Source of the DNA: Phycisphaerales bacterium
GTDB lineage: Bacteria > Planctomycetota > Phycisphaerae > Phycisphaerales > UBA1924
Length of the DNA stretch: 64,000 bases
Assembly (NCBI GenBank): GCA_040217175.1
Contig: JAVJNT010000001.1
Coordinates: 310,001 to 374,000, forward strand
Reading direction: 5' to 3'
The stretch's first letter is position 1. The number at the start of each line of letters is the position of its first letter. The notes beneath the pieces were generated by a model that saw only the letters and a list, made by a program, of their open reading frames with translations, was not told where the DNA came from and searched no databases. The position numbers were made by a program, and so were the translations under genes. Below, in pieces: positions 51,026-59,367 of this stretch.

Positions 51026-51442
51026 TCAGCTTTCTTCGGCCAGGGTGCTCAGCATGAGCAGGCACACGCCCATGACGGTGACATAGACGCCGACGTCGAA
51101 CAGGAGCGGCGTGCCGACCTTCAGTTCTCCGATGCCCGCGAGTTCGAAGCTCGACCACATGCCATACAGGAACGGCTCGCCCCCGAGCAGCCCCGGCACG
51201 CCGCTCACAAGGGCCATGCCGAGTCCGATGGCGATGTAGGTCGTCAGCGGCACGCGGAGGATGCGCTGCATCGCGGGAACGCCAAAGGCCATGGCATACA
51301 GCGCGAACGCCGAGGTCGCCAGCAGGCCGCCCACGAAGCCACCTCCGGGCTGGTTGTGGCCGCGGAGCAGCACGACGATGCTGAAGAGGATCAGGAGCGG
51401 CAGCATGAACCGCGTCGCCGTACGGAGGATGATGGAGTTCAT
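51026..51442 (-). CDS. mrpB: Na+/H+ antiporter subunit B
   Basis: A 138-residue subunit with about four helices. The N-terminal block RTATRFMLPLLILFSIVVLL and GHNQPGGGFVGGLL are the MrpB signature. The gene is separate from mrpA, as in group 1 mrp operons. The ATG at 51442 overlaps the mrpA stop by 4 nt, and was chosen over an upstream in-frame start that would lie deep inside mrpA. Confidence 0.94.
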   Translation of the reverse strand: MNSIILRTATRFMLPLLILFSIVVLLRGHNQPGGGFVGGLLATSAFALYAMAFGVPAMQRILRVPLTTYIAIGLGMALVSGVPGLLGGEPFLYGMWSSFELAGIGELKVGTPLLFDVGVYVTVMGVCLLMLSTLAEES

Positions 51443-53838
51443 GCCATCCCTCCCTGCGCCGGACGATCCTGTCGGAGCTTCAGGAGCGTGTAGACGCCGA
51501 CCGCCGCGAGGCCAAGCACGACGATCTCGCCGAGGGTATCGATGGCGCGGAAGTCGACCAGGATGATGTTGACGAGGTTGCGGCCGTAGGCGACGTGCTC
51601 GCCCGCGGCACTCGGCAGCGCGTAGCGGTTGTAGAACCAAGAGATGCCATCATCGGCGTCGATGGCGAACGACGAGACCACGAACGCCGCCATCATGAGG
51701 CCGAACGCGGCGCCCAGGAGGGCGTCGAGCGACTTGACCTTCTTCGAGCTGTACACCGAGAACCGAGGCAGGTGGTAGACCACCAGCACGAAGATGATCA
51801 CCGTGAGCGTCTCGACGGCGAACTGCGTCATGGCGACGTCGGGCGCACCGAAGAGCACGAAGATCACGGCCGAGCAGTATCCCACGACGCCCAGCACCGC
51901 GATGGTGGACAGGCGGCCGCGCATCTGCGTGCTCGCGATGGCGGCAACACAGATCATGAACACGAGCACGGCTTCGAACAGGAGCTCGGTCCAGGCGATC
52001 TCGCCGAACTTCGGCAAGGCCACCGAGATCGATTCGACGAGGTCTCCCTGCAGCACCATCAGGCCGCCACCGAGGGCCAGCACCGTCAGCACGGTCACTT
52101 GCACGTAGACGCGGAGGTAGCCGCTCTGGAGCAGCTTGGTCTGGATCGTTGCCAGCGATACGCTGCCGACCGTCCCGGCAAACAGCAAGTGGTAGATGCG
52201 CTCGGGCCCGATGATGGCGCCGATGCGGTCCAGCGGTGCGGTGATCGCCCGCCATGGCCCGCGGAGGAAGAACAACACGGCGCCCGCGACCAGCGCGATG
52301 CCGCTCAGCAGCAGCGCCGTGCTCGCGTGCGTCGCCATGTAGATCGCGCTGAGCTTGACGAGCTCGACTTCTTTGGCGCCGGCGATCGACGCCGTCGTGC
52401 CGTTGATGATGGGCTTGGCGAACAGGGCCGGTACGAGGCCGCCCACGAGCGTCAGGCACGTCAGCACGACCGGGCCCAGCAGCATTGGCGGAGGCGCCTC
52501 GTGCGGCGGCTTGGGATACTCGCCCTCGGCCGTTCTCTTCATCAGGAACGGCCGGATGCCCGCCTGGAATCCCGCGACCGCCATGAAAGCGCCGGCGATC
52601 GTCGAGATCGTGGGCCAGAGCCACGCCACGTCGTGCGGCCCGCCGTGGGCGTGCAGGCTGCCCTTGAGCAGCAATTCCTTGGCGACGAAGCCCAGCAGCG
52701 GAACCATGCCGGCCATCGACAGGCCCGAGATGATCGCGACGAGCGCGGTCACGGGCATCTTGCCGAAGAGCCCGCCCATCTGCTCGGTGTCCTTCACGCC
52801 CGCCTCGTGGTCGACGATGCCGGCAACGAGGAACAGGGCCCCCTTAAACAGGGCGTGTGCCAGGATGTATGCCGCGGCGGCCTGGGGGGCGCCAAGGCCG
52901 ATGAGCATGACCATGATGCCCAGCGAACTCACGGTGGTGTAGGCCAGGACCTTCTTGTAGTACGTCTGCCGCGTGGCCATGTAGGCACCCAGCAGCATGG
53001 TCGCACCGCCGAAGCCGGCCAGGGCCCACTGCCACGCCGGGTCTTCGGTGAACGCCGGATTCAGACGCGCCACGAGGTACACGCCCGCCTTGACCATCGT
53101 CGAGGAGTGCAGGTAGGCACTCACGGGCGACGGCGCTTCCATCGCGTTGGGCAGCCAGAAGTGGAACGGGAACTGAGCGCTCTTGGTGAACGCGCCGCCC
53201 AAGACCAGGATCATCGCGGCAAGCGTGAGCGGGCTTTCAGCGAGCACCTGATAATTCTCGATGATGCCCGAGACCGAGAAGGTGCCGGCGATCTGCCCGA
53301 GCAGCACCAGGCCGGCGAGCATCGACAGCCCGCCCAGGCCCGTGACGACGAGCGCCTGCAGCGCGCTCTTACGAGCCTTCTCACGCTCGTGGTCGAAGCC
53401 GATGAGCAGGTAGCTCGTGATGCTCGTGAGCTCCCAGAAGATGAAGAGCAGGATCAGGTCGTCGGCGAGCACGAGACCAAGCATGGCGCCCATGAAGCCC
53501 AGCAGGTAGCCGAAGAAGCGACCCCGCTTCGGGTGCCCTTCGAGATAGCTATTGGAGTACAGCACGATGGCCGTGCCGACGCCGGTGACCAGGAGCGCGA
53601 ACAGCGTGCTCAGGGAGTCGACCCGGAACGAGAATTCAACCCCCAGCGACTCGGCCCAGGCCACGGCGACGGTGGTGGCCTCGCCGGCGGCCGTCGGGGT
53701 CATCTGCGTGAGGTAGTACCCAAAGGCGACGAGCGGCCCGAGTGCCAGCACGTACCCGGTCGCCCGCCCCAGCACGCGATGCAGGGACGGGGCCGCTAGG
53801 GCCAGTGCGAAGATGGCAAGGAGCGTGCCGACGATCAC
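51439..53838 (-). CDS. mrpA: Na+/H+ antiporter subunit A
   Basis: A 799-residue NuoL-like subunit with about 20 helices. The N-terminal two thirds carry LLFIFWELTSITSYLLIGFD with the key Glu, and SAQFPFHFWLPNAMEAPSPV with the Lys/His-rich channel region. The C-terminal third holds the MrpA-specific part, including LFGAPDVAMTQFAVETL and LVDFRAIDTLGEIVVL. The start is GTG, with GGAG upstream. It leads the operon mrpABCDEFG, which exports Na+ in exchange for protons, and fits a marine or saline lifestyle. Confidence 0.95.
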   Translation of the reverse strand: MIVGTLLAIFALALAAPSLHRVLGRATGYVLALGPLVAFGYYLTQMTPTAAGEATTVAVAWAESLGVEFSFRVDSLSTLFALLVTGVGTAIVLYSNSYLEGHPKRGRFFGYLLGFMGAMLGLVLADDLILLFIFWELTSITSYLLIGFDHEREKARKSALQALVVTGLGGLSMLAGLVLLGQIAGTFSVSGIIENYQVLAESPLTLAAMILVLGGAFTKSAQFPFHFWLPNAMEAPSPVSAYLHSSTMVKAGVYLVARLNPAFTEDPAWQWALAGFGGATMLLGAYMATRQTYYKKVLAYTTVSSLGIMVMLIGLGAPQAAAAYILAHALFKGALFLVAGIVDHEAGVKDTEQMGGLFGKMPVTALVAIISGLSMAGMVPLLGFVAKELLLKGSLHAHGGPHDVAWLWPTISTIAGAFMAVAGFQAGIRPFLMKRTAEGEYPKPPHEAPPPMLLGPVVLTCLTLVGGLVPALFAKPIINGTTASIAGAKEVELVKLSAIYMATHASTALLLSGIALVAGAVLFFLRGPWRAITAPLDRIGAIIGPERIYHLLFAGTVGSVSLATIQTKLLQSGYLRVYVQVTVLTVLALGGGLMVLQGDLVESISVALPKFGEIAWTELLFEAVLVFMICVAAIASTQMRGRLSTIAVLGVVGYCSAVIFVLFGAPDVAMTQFAVETLTVIIFVLVVYHLPRFSVYSSKKVKSLDALLGAAFGLMMAAFVVSSFAIDADDGISWFYNRYALPSAAGEHVAYGRNLVNIILVDFRAIDTLGEIVVLGLAAVGVYTLLKLRQDRPAQGGMA

Positions 53839-53997
53839 CTAGGGGCTCCACTCTCAATCGGCCCCGGCTCGCGTCCAACGCGGATGCTGAGGTTCGATAA
53901 TCCGGCGATGGTATCCGAAAGGACCACCACGCCGGCCCCTACCGATCGGCCGTCTGGTTTTCCCGCTTGAATGAATGCCGCGGACTGGACCGAATTT

Positions 53998-54657
53998 TCA
54001 GGCCACGACCTCGGCGACGGCGTCCGAGACGAGGATTTCGGCCTCGGTCTTGGCCTTAACCTCGTCGACCGTCACGCCGGGGGCCACTTCGGTGAGCACG
54101 AAGCGATGCTTGTCGTGGTCCATTTCGAGCACGCACAGGTCGGTGATGACCATGTTGATGCAACGCTGGCCGGTCAGCGGGAGGGAGCACTGCTTGACGA
54201 TCTTGGGCTCGCCCTTCTTGTTGGTGTGCTCCATGGTGACGACGACCTTGCGAACGCCGGCGACAAGGTCCATCGCGCCGCCCATGCCCTTGACCATCTT
54301 GCCAGGAATCATCCAGTTGGCAATATCGCCCTCCTGGCTGACTTCCATGGCGCCCAGGATGCACATGTCGATGTGCCCGCCCCGGATCATGCCGAAGCTC
54401 TCGGCGCTACTGAAGAAGCTGGCGCCGGTGCGGGCGGTGACGGTCTGCTTGCCGGCGTTGATCAGGTCGGCGTCGACCTCGGCCTCGGTGGGGAAGGGGC
54501 CGATGCCCAGCAGCCCGTTCTCGGATTGCAGCCATACGTCCATGCCCTCGGGGATGTGGTTGGCCACGAGGGTCGGCATGCCGATGCCGAGGTTCACGAC
54601 GTATCCGTCGCGCAGTTCCTGGGCCGCCCGCCTGGTGATCTGGTCTCGGGTAAGCAT
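53998..54657 (-). CDS. scoB: 3-oxoacid CoA-transferase subunit B
   Basis: A 219-residue beta subunit of succinyl-CoA:3-ketoacid CoA-transferase, which moves CoA between succinate and acetoacetate. Landmarks are [28 protein letters not shown], and the catalytic-Glu region around [25 protein letters not shown] and [19 protein letters not shown] are also typical. The alpha subunit, normally adjacent, is not in the window. TACACT (54663-54668) lies five bases before the ATG. The 159 nt between this gene and mrpA show no other feature. Confidence 0.92.
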   Translation of the reverse strand: MLTRDQITRRAAQELRDGYVVNLGIGMPTLVANHIPEGMDVWLQSENGLLGIGPFPTEAEVDADLINAGKQTVTARTGASFFSSAESFGMIRGGHIDMCILGAMEVSQEGDIANWMIPGKMVKGMGGAMDLVAGVRKVVVTMEHTNKKGEPKIVKQCSLPLTGQRCINMVITDLCVLEMDHDKHRFVLTEVAPGVTVDEVKAKTEAEILVSDAVAEVVA

Positions 54658-54662
54658 GGCCA

Positions 54663-54668
54663 AGTGTA
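54663..54668 (-). promoter_or_regulatory. -10-like element (TACACT) of scoB
   Basis: TACACT is followed by five bases and the scoB ATG at 54657. There is no Shine-Dalgarno, so a leaderless transcript is likely. Confidence 0.4.
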
Positions 54669-54683
54669 CCCCCAGCGGCCCGC

Positions 54684-54971
54684 TTAGCGGCCGGCCGCAA
54701 GCCGCTTGGCCCGCATGCGGTTCAGCCGGCTCTTGAGCGTCAGCAGGGCACCGACGGCCGCGAAGGGAACGCCAGCGAGCCCGACGATGGCCCACCGCAG
54801 CATGGCGCCCGCCTGGGCCTTCTCGGGCTCGTCGCTTGCGGCCCCTTCGGCCAGCGGATTGCTGACGGCCTCGTGGATGATGTGCACGTAGCCCTGCAGC
54901 GCCATGCCCAGGCCCGTGATCATGAGACCGAGCCCGATGAGCAGGAAGATCCAGCCGACGAGCCGCATCAT
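54684..54971 (-). CDS. hypothetical two-helix membrane protein
   Basis: A 95-residue protein with two membrane helices ([20 protein letters not shown] and [19 protein letters not shown]) joined by an acidic Ala-rich loop, and a basic C-terminus. Its start overlaps the stop of the upstream membrane-protein gene by 4 nt. Family unknown; the pair looks like a small membrane module co-transcribed with the ABC-F gene. Confidence 0.65.
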   Translation of the reverse strand: MMRLVGWIFLLIGLGLMITGLGMALQGYVHIIHEAVSNPLAEGAASDEPEKAQAGAMLRWAIVGLAGVPFAAVGALLTLKSRLNRMRAKRLAAGR

Positions 54972-55258
54972 GGCGTGTCTCCCTCGCTGCGTTGGCTCGG
55001 CTTGCCCGTGATCGCCAGGCCAACGATGCCCAGAATCATGATCGCCAGCCCGACCACGCTGACGAGCGCGCACACCGAGAGCGTGGCGATCGCCAGCGGA
55101 CGGATCTCGTCGATGGGCAGCCGCGCGGCTCGTGCCGCGGTCACGCCGGCGGAGATGAGCCCGACGAGCCCGAGCAAGAGCCAGGGCGTGCAGGCGACGA
55201 TGGCGCCGAGCTTGATGCGCTGCGTGTGCTTGCGGCGATTGGGATCTTGGTAAGGCAT
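54968..55258 (-). CDS. hypothetical two-helix membrane protein
   Basis: A 96-residue protein with a basic N-terminus and two membrane helices ([20 protein letters not shown] and [20 protein letters not shown]). The ATG at 55258 lies one base after the ABC-F stop; a GTG nine bases upstream is the alternative. It overlaps the next small membrane gene by 4 nt, so the ABC-F gene and both membrane genes form an operon. Function unknown. Confidence 0.65.
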   Translation of the reverse strand: MPYQDPNRRKHTQRIKLGAIVACTPWLLLGLVGLISAGVTAARAARLPIDEIRPLAIATLSVCALVSVVGLAIMILGIVGLAITGKPSQRSEGDTP

Positions 55259-55259
55259 G

Positions 55260-57251
55260 TCAGACACGGCCGAGCCACTCCGTTTCCAGGGCGTCCAGCT
55301 CGGCCTTGAGATCGTCGCGACTGGCGTTGATCTCGGCGGCCTTGATGGCGTCCTTCCAGATTTCGGGATCGTCGAGCTTCACGTCGATGCGGGCGATCTG
55401 GCCCTCGAGCTCCTGGATCTTCTCTTCGATGGCCTCGACGGGCATCCAGGAGTACTTGCTCTTGCCGGCCTTCGATCGAACCGTTGGCGTGGGGGCGGTC
55501 GGCGGCGGTGGGGGCGGGGGCGTAGATGCCGGGCGCTGCACGGGCTCGGGCGCCGAGATCGAGCGCGCCCCGCCCGCGAGCCAGTCGCTCCAGCCGCCCA
55601 GGTGCAGGCTCACGCCGCCCTTGCCATCGAACACGATGAGATGATCGCACACGGCGTCGACGAGCGTGCGGTCGTGGCTGACGACGATGAGCGTGCCGTC
55701 GAACGTGCCGCTCTTCTTGTCCTTGCTGCGCTCGAGCATGGCTTCGAGCCGCTCGGCGCTGGGGATGTCGAGGTGGTTGGTCGGCTCGTCAAGCACCAGC
55801 ACGTTTCGGGCGCAGGCCAGGAGCGCCGCGAGCGCCGCCCGGGCGCGCTCGCCGCCCGACATGTCGCCCAGGATGGCCTCCTGGCGATCGCCCGAGAACA
55901 AGAACGCGCCGGCGAGGTCTCGCGACTCCTGCTCGCTCAGGAGCTTTGGCTTGTCCGGGCCATCCTCGGCCTCGGCCAGGCGGGCCACGACGCGCTGGAT
56001 GTGCCTCGGCACGGTCGTCATGGGGTCCATGTCGCCGCGGCCCTGGCTGAAGTAGCCAACCTTGAGCCCAGCGCCGTGCTTGACCTGGCCGGCGGTTGGC
56101 TCGCGCTTGCCGAGCAGGCACTCGACGAGCGTGCTCTTGCCCGCGCCGTTCGGGCCGACCACGCCCCAGCGCTCGCCGCGCGAGATCGTGACGTCGAGCC
56201 CCTCGAAGAGCGTGAGCATCGAGCCGTCGTCGCGCGGGTAGCGCATCGTCAGGCCCGTCGCCTTCACCACGATGTCGCCCGTGCGTGGGGCCGGCGGCAG
56301 GCTGGGCTTGAAGACCGCCAGCTCGACCGGCTTCTCGAGCGTGGAAGACTCGCGGGCGCGATCGAGCCGGCTCTCGCGGCCCTTGGCCTGCTTGGCCCGC
56401 TGGCCCGCGCGGTACTTGTCGATGAACGCCTGCTCTTGCCTGAACTTGGTCTGCTGGCGCTCCCAGGCTTCCATCTGGGTGCGCAGCCGATCGGCTCGAA
56501 GCGTTCGGAACGCCGTGTACCCGCCCGGGTAGCTGATCACCCGTCCTCGTTCCAGTTCGACGATGCGCTGTGCGACGCGGCTCAGCACCGAGCGATCGTG
56601 GGCGATCAGCACCACCGCGCCCTTGAACGTCTCGACGAGGAAGTCTTCCAGCCAGATCCGGCCGTGCACGTCCAGGTGGTTCGTGGGCTCGTCCATCAGG
56701 AGCACGTCGGGCTCGGTGAGGAGGGCTCGAGCGAGCGCGAGCCTTGCCTTCTGGCCGCCGCTCAGCTTCTCGACGGGCAGCGAGAACTGGGCGTCTCGGA
56801 AGCCCAGCCCATGCAGCACGCCGTCGATCCGGTGATCGACGTTGTAGCCGCCCGAGGCCTGGATGCGCTCTTCGAGACGCGCCTGCTCGGCCATGGCCCT
56901 CTGCAGGTCGTCGCCCTCGGCATCTGCCAGCTTATGGAACACGTCCTCGAGCTGGCGGTGGAGCGTGGCGAGCTCTTCGAACGCGCCCGCCGCGTGCTCG
57001 CGGAGCGTGACGCCCCGCTCGATCTTCGGGTCTTGGGCGAGGTAGGCAATGCGGGCCCCACGCTGCAGCGAGATTTCGCCCGCGTCGGGCTTCTGCACGC
57101 CGGCCATGATCTTGAGCAGGCTGCTCTTGCCCGTGCCATTCGGTCCGACGATCACGACGCGTTCGCGCGGCTCGACCGAGAGCGAGCATCCGCGCAAGAT
57201 CACGTCGTCGCCGTAGGAAAGATCGAGATTCGCGACAGCCAGGACGGGCAC
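55260..57251 (-). CDS. ABC-F family ATPase (Uup/EttA-like)
   Basis: A 663-residue soluble protein with two ATPase domains and no membrane part. Domain 1 has GPNGTGKSS, LSGGQKARLALARALL and DVLLMDEPTNHLD. Domain 2 has GPNGAGKST, MSGGERARAALAALL and VLVLDEPTNHLD. The interdomain linker is basic, and a Pro-rich stretch (about residues 575-590) precedes a C-terminal coiled coil, as in Uup. Members act on the ribosome or nucleic acids. The GTG start has TAGAAT six bases upstream. Confidence 0.92.
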   Translation of the reverse strand: MPVLAVANLDLSYGDDVILRGCSLSVEPRERVVIVGPNGTGKSSLLKIMAGVQKPDAGEISLQRGARIAYLAQDPKIERGVTLREHAAGAFEELATLHRQLEDVFHKLADAEGDDLQRAMAEQARLEERIQASGGYNVDHRIDGVLHGLGFRDAQFSLPVEKLSGGQKARLALARALLTEPDVLLMDEPTNHLDVHGRIWLEDFLVETFKGAVVLIAHDRSVLSRVAQRIVELERGRVISYPGGYTAFRTLRADRLRTQMEAWERQQTKFRQEQAFIDKYRAGQRAKQAKGRESRLDRARESSTLEKPVELAVFKPSLPPAPRTGDIVVKATGLTMRYPRDDGSMLTLFEGLDVTISRGERWGVVGPNGAGKSTLVECLLGKREPTAGQVKHGAGLKVGYFSQGRGDMDPMTTVPRHIQRVVARLAEAEDGPDKPKLLSEQESRDLAGAFLFSGDRQEAILGDMSGGERARAALAALLACARNVLVLDEPTNHLDIPSAERLEAMLERSKDKKSGTFDGTLIVVSHDRTLVDAVCDHLIVFDGKGGVSLHLGGWSDWLAGGARSISAPEPVQRPASTPPPPPPPTAPTPTVRSKAGKSKYSWMPVEAIEEKIQELEGQIARIDVKLDDPEIWKDAIKAAEINASRDDLKAELDALETEWLGRV

Positions 57252-57257
57252 GCGGAG

Positions 57258-57263
57258 ATTCTA
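57258..57263 (-). promoter_or_regulatory. -10 element (TAGAAT) of the ABC-F operon
   Basis: TAGAAT is close to the -10 consensus, and is followed by six bases and the GTG start at 57251. A leaderless message is likely. Confidence 0.45.
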
Positions 57264-57303
57264 GAGGGATGTCCGTTGGAGAACGGGCGGCCGCGGGCTC
57301 GCC

Positions 57304-57765
57304 TTAGCCGGCCTTTTCTTGTTCTTTGAGGAGTTCGTAGATCTCCTCGGGCGTGCTAGCCGCGTAGATGCGGTCGCGGAAGTCGTCCATGGTCATGAGG
57401 CGGCTGATGCGGGCGAGCGCCTGGATGTGGTCGCTCGTGCGGTCGGGCGGGCTGGCGAGCAGCACGATGAGGCGGACGGGCTGGCCGTCGATGGCCTCGA
57501 ACTCGATGGGGCTGGCGGGCTTGCCGATCGCCATCGCCAGGCCGCTCAGGCCCTCGCACTTGCCGTGAGGGATGGCCAGGCCGTGGCCGATGCCGGTGGT
57601 GCGGGTCTGCTCGCGCGCCCAGACGGCATCCTTGAGGGACTGCGCGTCGTTGACCCGGCCGAGGCCGGCCAGCAGGTCGACCATCTCGTCGATGACCGCG
57701 CGTTTGTCGGCCGAGTCGAGCGGCGCCTTCACGCACTCGGGCGTCAGGATGTCCAGCAACTTCAT
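57304..57765 (-). CDS. PTS EIIA-like (fructose/nitrogen type) protein
   Basis: A 153-residue PTS_EIIA_2 domain. The phosphorylated His is H67 in GIGHGLAIPHGKC, and the C-terminal half has VRLIVLLASPPDRTSDHIQAL and ISRLM. No sugar permease or other PTS gene is near, so it is more likely a regulator of the PtsN type than part of a transporter. GGAGCGGGA lies about 8 nt before the ATG. A 104-nt gap separates it from rsmB upstream on the same strand. Confidence 0.88.
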   Translation of the reverse strand: MKLLDILTPECVKAPLDSADKRAVIDEMVDLLAGLGRVNDAQSLKDAVWAREQTRTTGIGHGLAIPHGKCEGLSGLAMAIGKPASPIEFEAIDGQPVRLIVLLASPPDRTSDHIQALARISRLMTMDDFRDRIYAASTPEEIYELLKEQEKAG

Positions 57766-57869
57766 CGGTGTCCCGCTCCGCCGCTCGCCCGCGTCCGCCA
57801 CCCTTACGCGGCCGCGGACGCCGGTCGTGGGGCCACTGTAGACCCCCTGCCGCCTGCCTATCGGGTCAG

Positions 57870-59336
57870 CTATCGGGTCTCTCGTGCTCCGGCGACCAGC
57901 AAGGCCGCGTATCCCCCGTCTCGGTAGGCCGTCGCCGGCTCGCCCGGCAGCCCCGCCGGCCGCGTCGAGGTTTCCTTGCGCAGCTCGAACCCCGCCGACT
58001 CGCGCGCCCACGCGGTGATGTCCTGGTTCTCTTCCGCGTCCATGCTGCAGGTGGCGTACACGACCAGGCCGCCGGGCGCGAGCATCGCGCGGCTCTGGGC
58101 CAGCAGGTCGCGCTGCACGCCGGTCAGCCGCTCGATCTGGCCCTCGGCCTTCTCCAGTCCCAGCCGATACCGCGCCTCGGGCCGGCGCGGCAGCACGCCC
58201 GAGTTGCTGCACGGCACGTCGAGCAGCACCAGGTCGGCCTTGCCGGCGGCCTCGTAGCGCACGTCCTCGATGTCCAGGACCCGGGTCTTTTCGTCCTTGG
58301 CGAAGACGCGGCGCAGTCCCTTCGCCCGCGCGTCGTTGGTGTCGCACGCGAGGATCGTGGCCTCGGGGAACATCGCGCGCAGCTGGCGGGTCTTGGTGCC
58401 CAGCCCGGCGCAGAGATCAACGATGAGCGAGGGCTTTGCCACCACGTCCGCGAGCACGTCGAGCGCGCCCGCGGACGTCGCGTCCTGCACCCAGACGTCC
58501 TTGCGACCCTTGAGCAGTTCGCGCGGGCTCGCGCCGGCGGGGCCCAGCACGCTCAGGCCCTCGCGCTCGTGGGGCGTCAGCGTCTGACCCTCGGGCGCCT
58601 CGACCGGGTCGCTCGCGTGGGCGTGGTTAATCACGACCGGAGGGTGGACGAGCGTGTGCAGCGACTGCTCGACGGCGCCGGCCTCGCCCAGCGTGCCGTG
58701 CCATCGCTCGACGAGTGCGCGCGGCACGCCGCAGGCCTGCTCGAGCCAGGGGAGTGTCTCGGTGGGGAAGGCATCGCGCGTGAGCTGGATGGCCCGGTCA
58801 TCGTGCATCGGCATTCGATCGGGCTTGCCGACGTGGTCGGCGGCGGGGCCGTCGAGGACAACCGGCCAGCCCTCCTCCCCGCGGGCGACCGACTCGGAAA
58901 CCCGGCGGAGCACGGCGTTGACCAGGCCGGTGGCCTTGGGCTTGCCGGCGGCGCGGGTCCAGTCGACGGCCTCGTTGATCGCCGCGTGGGGCGGGATGCG
59001 GTCGAGCAGCAGCAACTGGGCGGCCCCGGCGAGCAGGGCCGCGCGGACGGTGCTGTCCATTTCGGCGATCGGCCGGCTGGTGTGGGGCGCGATGATCGCC
59101 TCGAGCGTGATCCAACGCCGCATCACGGCGTCGTAGATCGCGTGGGCCAGCGCGGCCTCGCGGCCGGCGCCCGGGCCCTTGATCGCGCCGGTGTCCAGCG
59201 GCTCGAGCCCCAGGTCGGGGTAGCGATGGGCCTCTTCGCGGAGCCGCTTGTGGACCACCGAGCGGGCGGTCTCGTATCGAGGGGCGGCCGAGCGAGCGCG
59301 GCCGCGGCCGCGTGTGTTGGTTCGTGCGTGTGCCAA
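57870..59336 (-). CDS. rsmB: 16S rRNA (cytosine-C5)-methyltransferase RsmB
   Basis: A 488-residue protein with an N-terminal NusB-like RNA-binding domain (about 20-170, with AALLAGAAQLLLLDRIPPHA and INEAVDWTR) and a C-terminal SAM methyltransferase. Motif I is IVDLCAGLGTKTRQL. The two cysteines of 5-methylcytosine enzymes are in LLDVPCSNSGVL and YATCSMDAEEN. In E. coli the enzyme methylates C967 of 16S rRNA. The start is uncertain: TTG at 59336 fits the conserved N-terminus, and TATCAT stands five bases upstream. Confidence 0.88.
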   Translation of the reverse strand: MAHARTNTRGRGRARSAAPRYETARSVVHKRLREEAHRYPDLGLEPLDTGAIKGPGAGREAALAHAIYDAVMRRWITLEAIIAPHTSRPIAEMDSTVRAALLAGAAQLLLLDRIPPHAAINEAVDWTRAAGKPKATGLVNAVLRRVSESVARGEEGWPVVLDGPAADHVGKPDRMPMHDDRAIQLTRDAFPTETLPWLEQACGVPRALVERWHGTLGEAGAVEQSLHTLVHPPVVINHAHASDPVEAPEGQTLTPHEREGLSVLGPAGASPRELLKGRKDVWVQDATSAGALDVLADVVAKPSLIVDLCAGLGTKTRQLRAMFPEATILACDTNDARAKGLRRVFAKDEKTRVLDIEDVRYEAAGKADLVLLDVPCSNSGVLPRRPEARYRLGLEKAEGQIERLTGVQRDLLAQSRAMLAPGGLVVYATCSMDAEENQDITAWARESAGFELRKETSTRPAGLPGEPATAYRDGGYAALLVAGARETR

Positions 59337-59341
59337 GGGGG

Positions 59342-59347
59342 ATGATA
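59342..59347 (-). promoter_or_regulatory. -10-like element (TATCAT) of rsmB
   Basis: TATCAT is followed by CCCCC and the TTG start at 59336. It lies within the 31-bp divergent interval shared with the histidine kinase gene. Confidence 0.4.
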
Positions 59348-59355
59348 GGGACGCG

Positions 59356-59361
59356 TACGAT
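59356..59361 (+). promoter_or_regulatory. -10-like element (TACGAT) of the histidine kinase gene
   Basis: TACGAT is followed by six bases and the GTG start at 59368. Together with TATCAT on the other strand it makes back-to-back leaderless promoters within 31 bp. Confidence 0.4.
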
Positions 59362-59367
59362 GGCGGC

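Noticed and set aside
51595-53799. Plus-strand frame of about 730 codons opposite mrpA
   Set aside because: A hydrophilic Arg/Asp/His/Gln-rich shadow of a membrane protein; no start signal.
53839-53997. Hidden small gene or RNA between mrpA and scoB
   Set aside because: No open frame with a start signal and no stable fold was evident in the 159 bases.
55257-57329. Plus-strand frame of about 690 codons opposite the ABC-F gene
   Set aside because: Antisense to two intact Walker A/B pairs; no independent evidence of coding.
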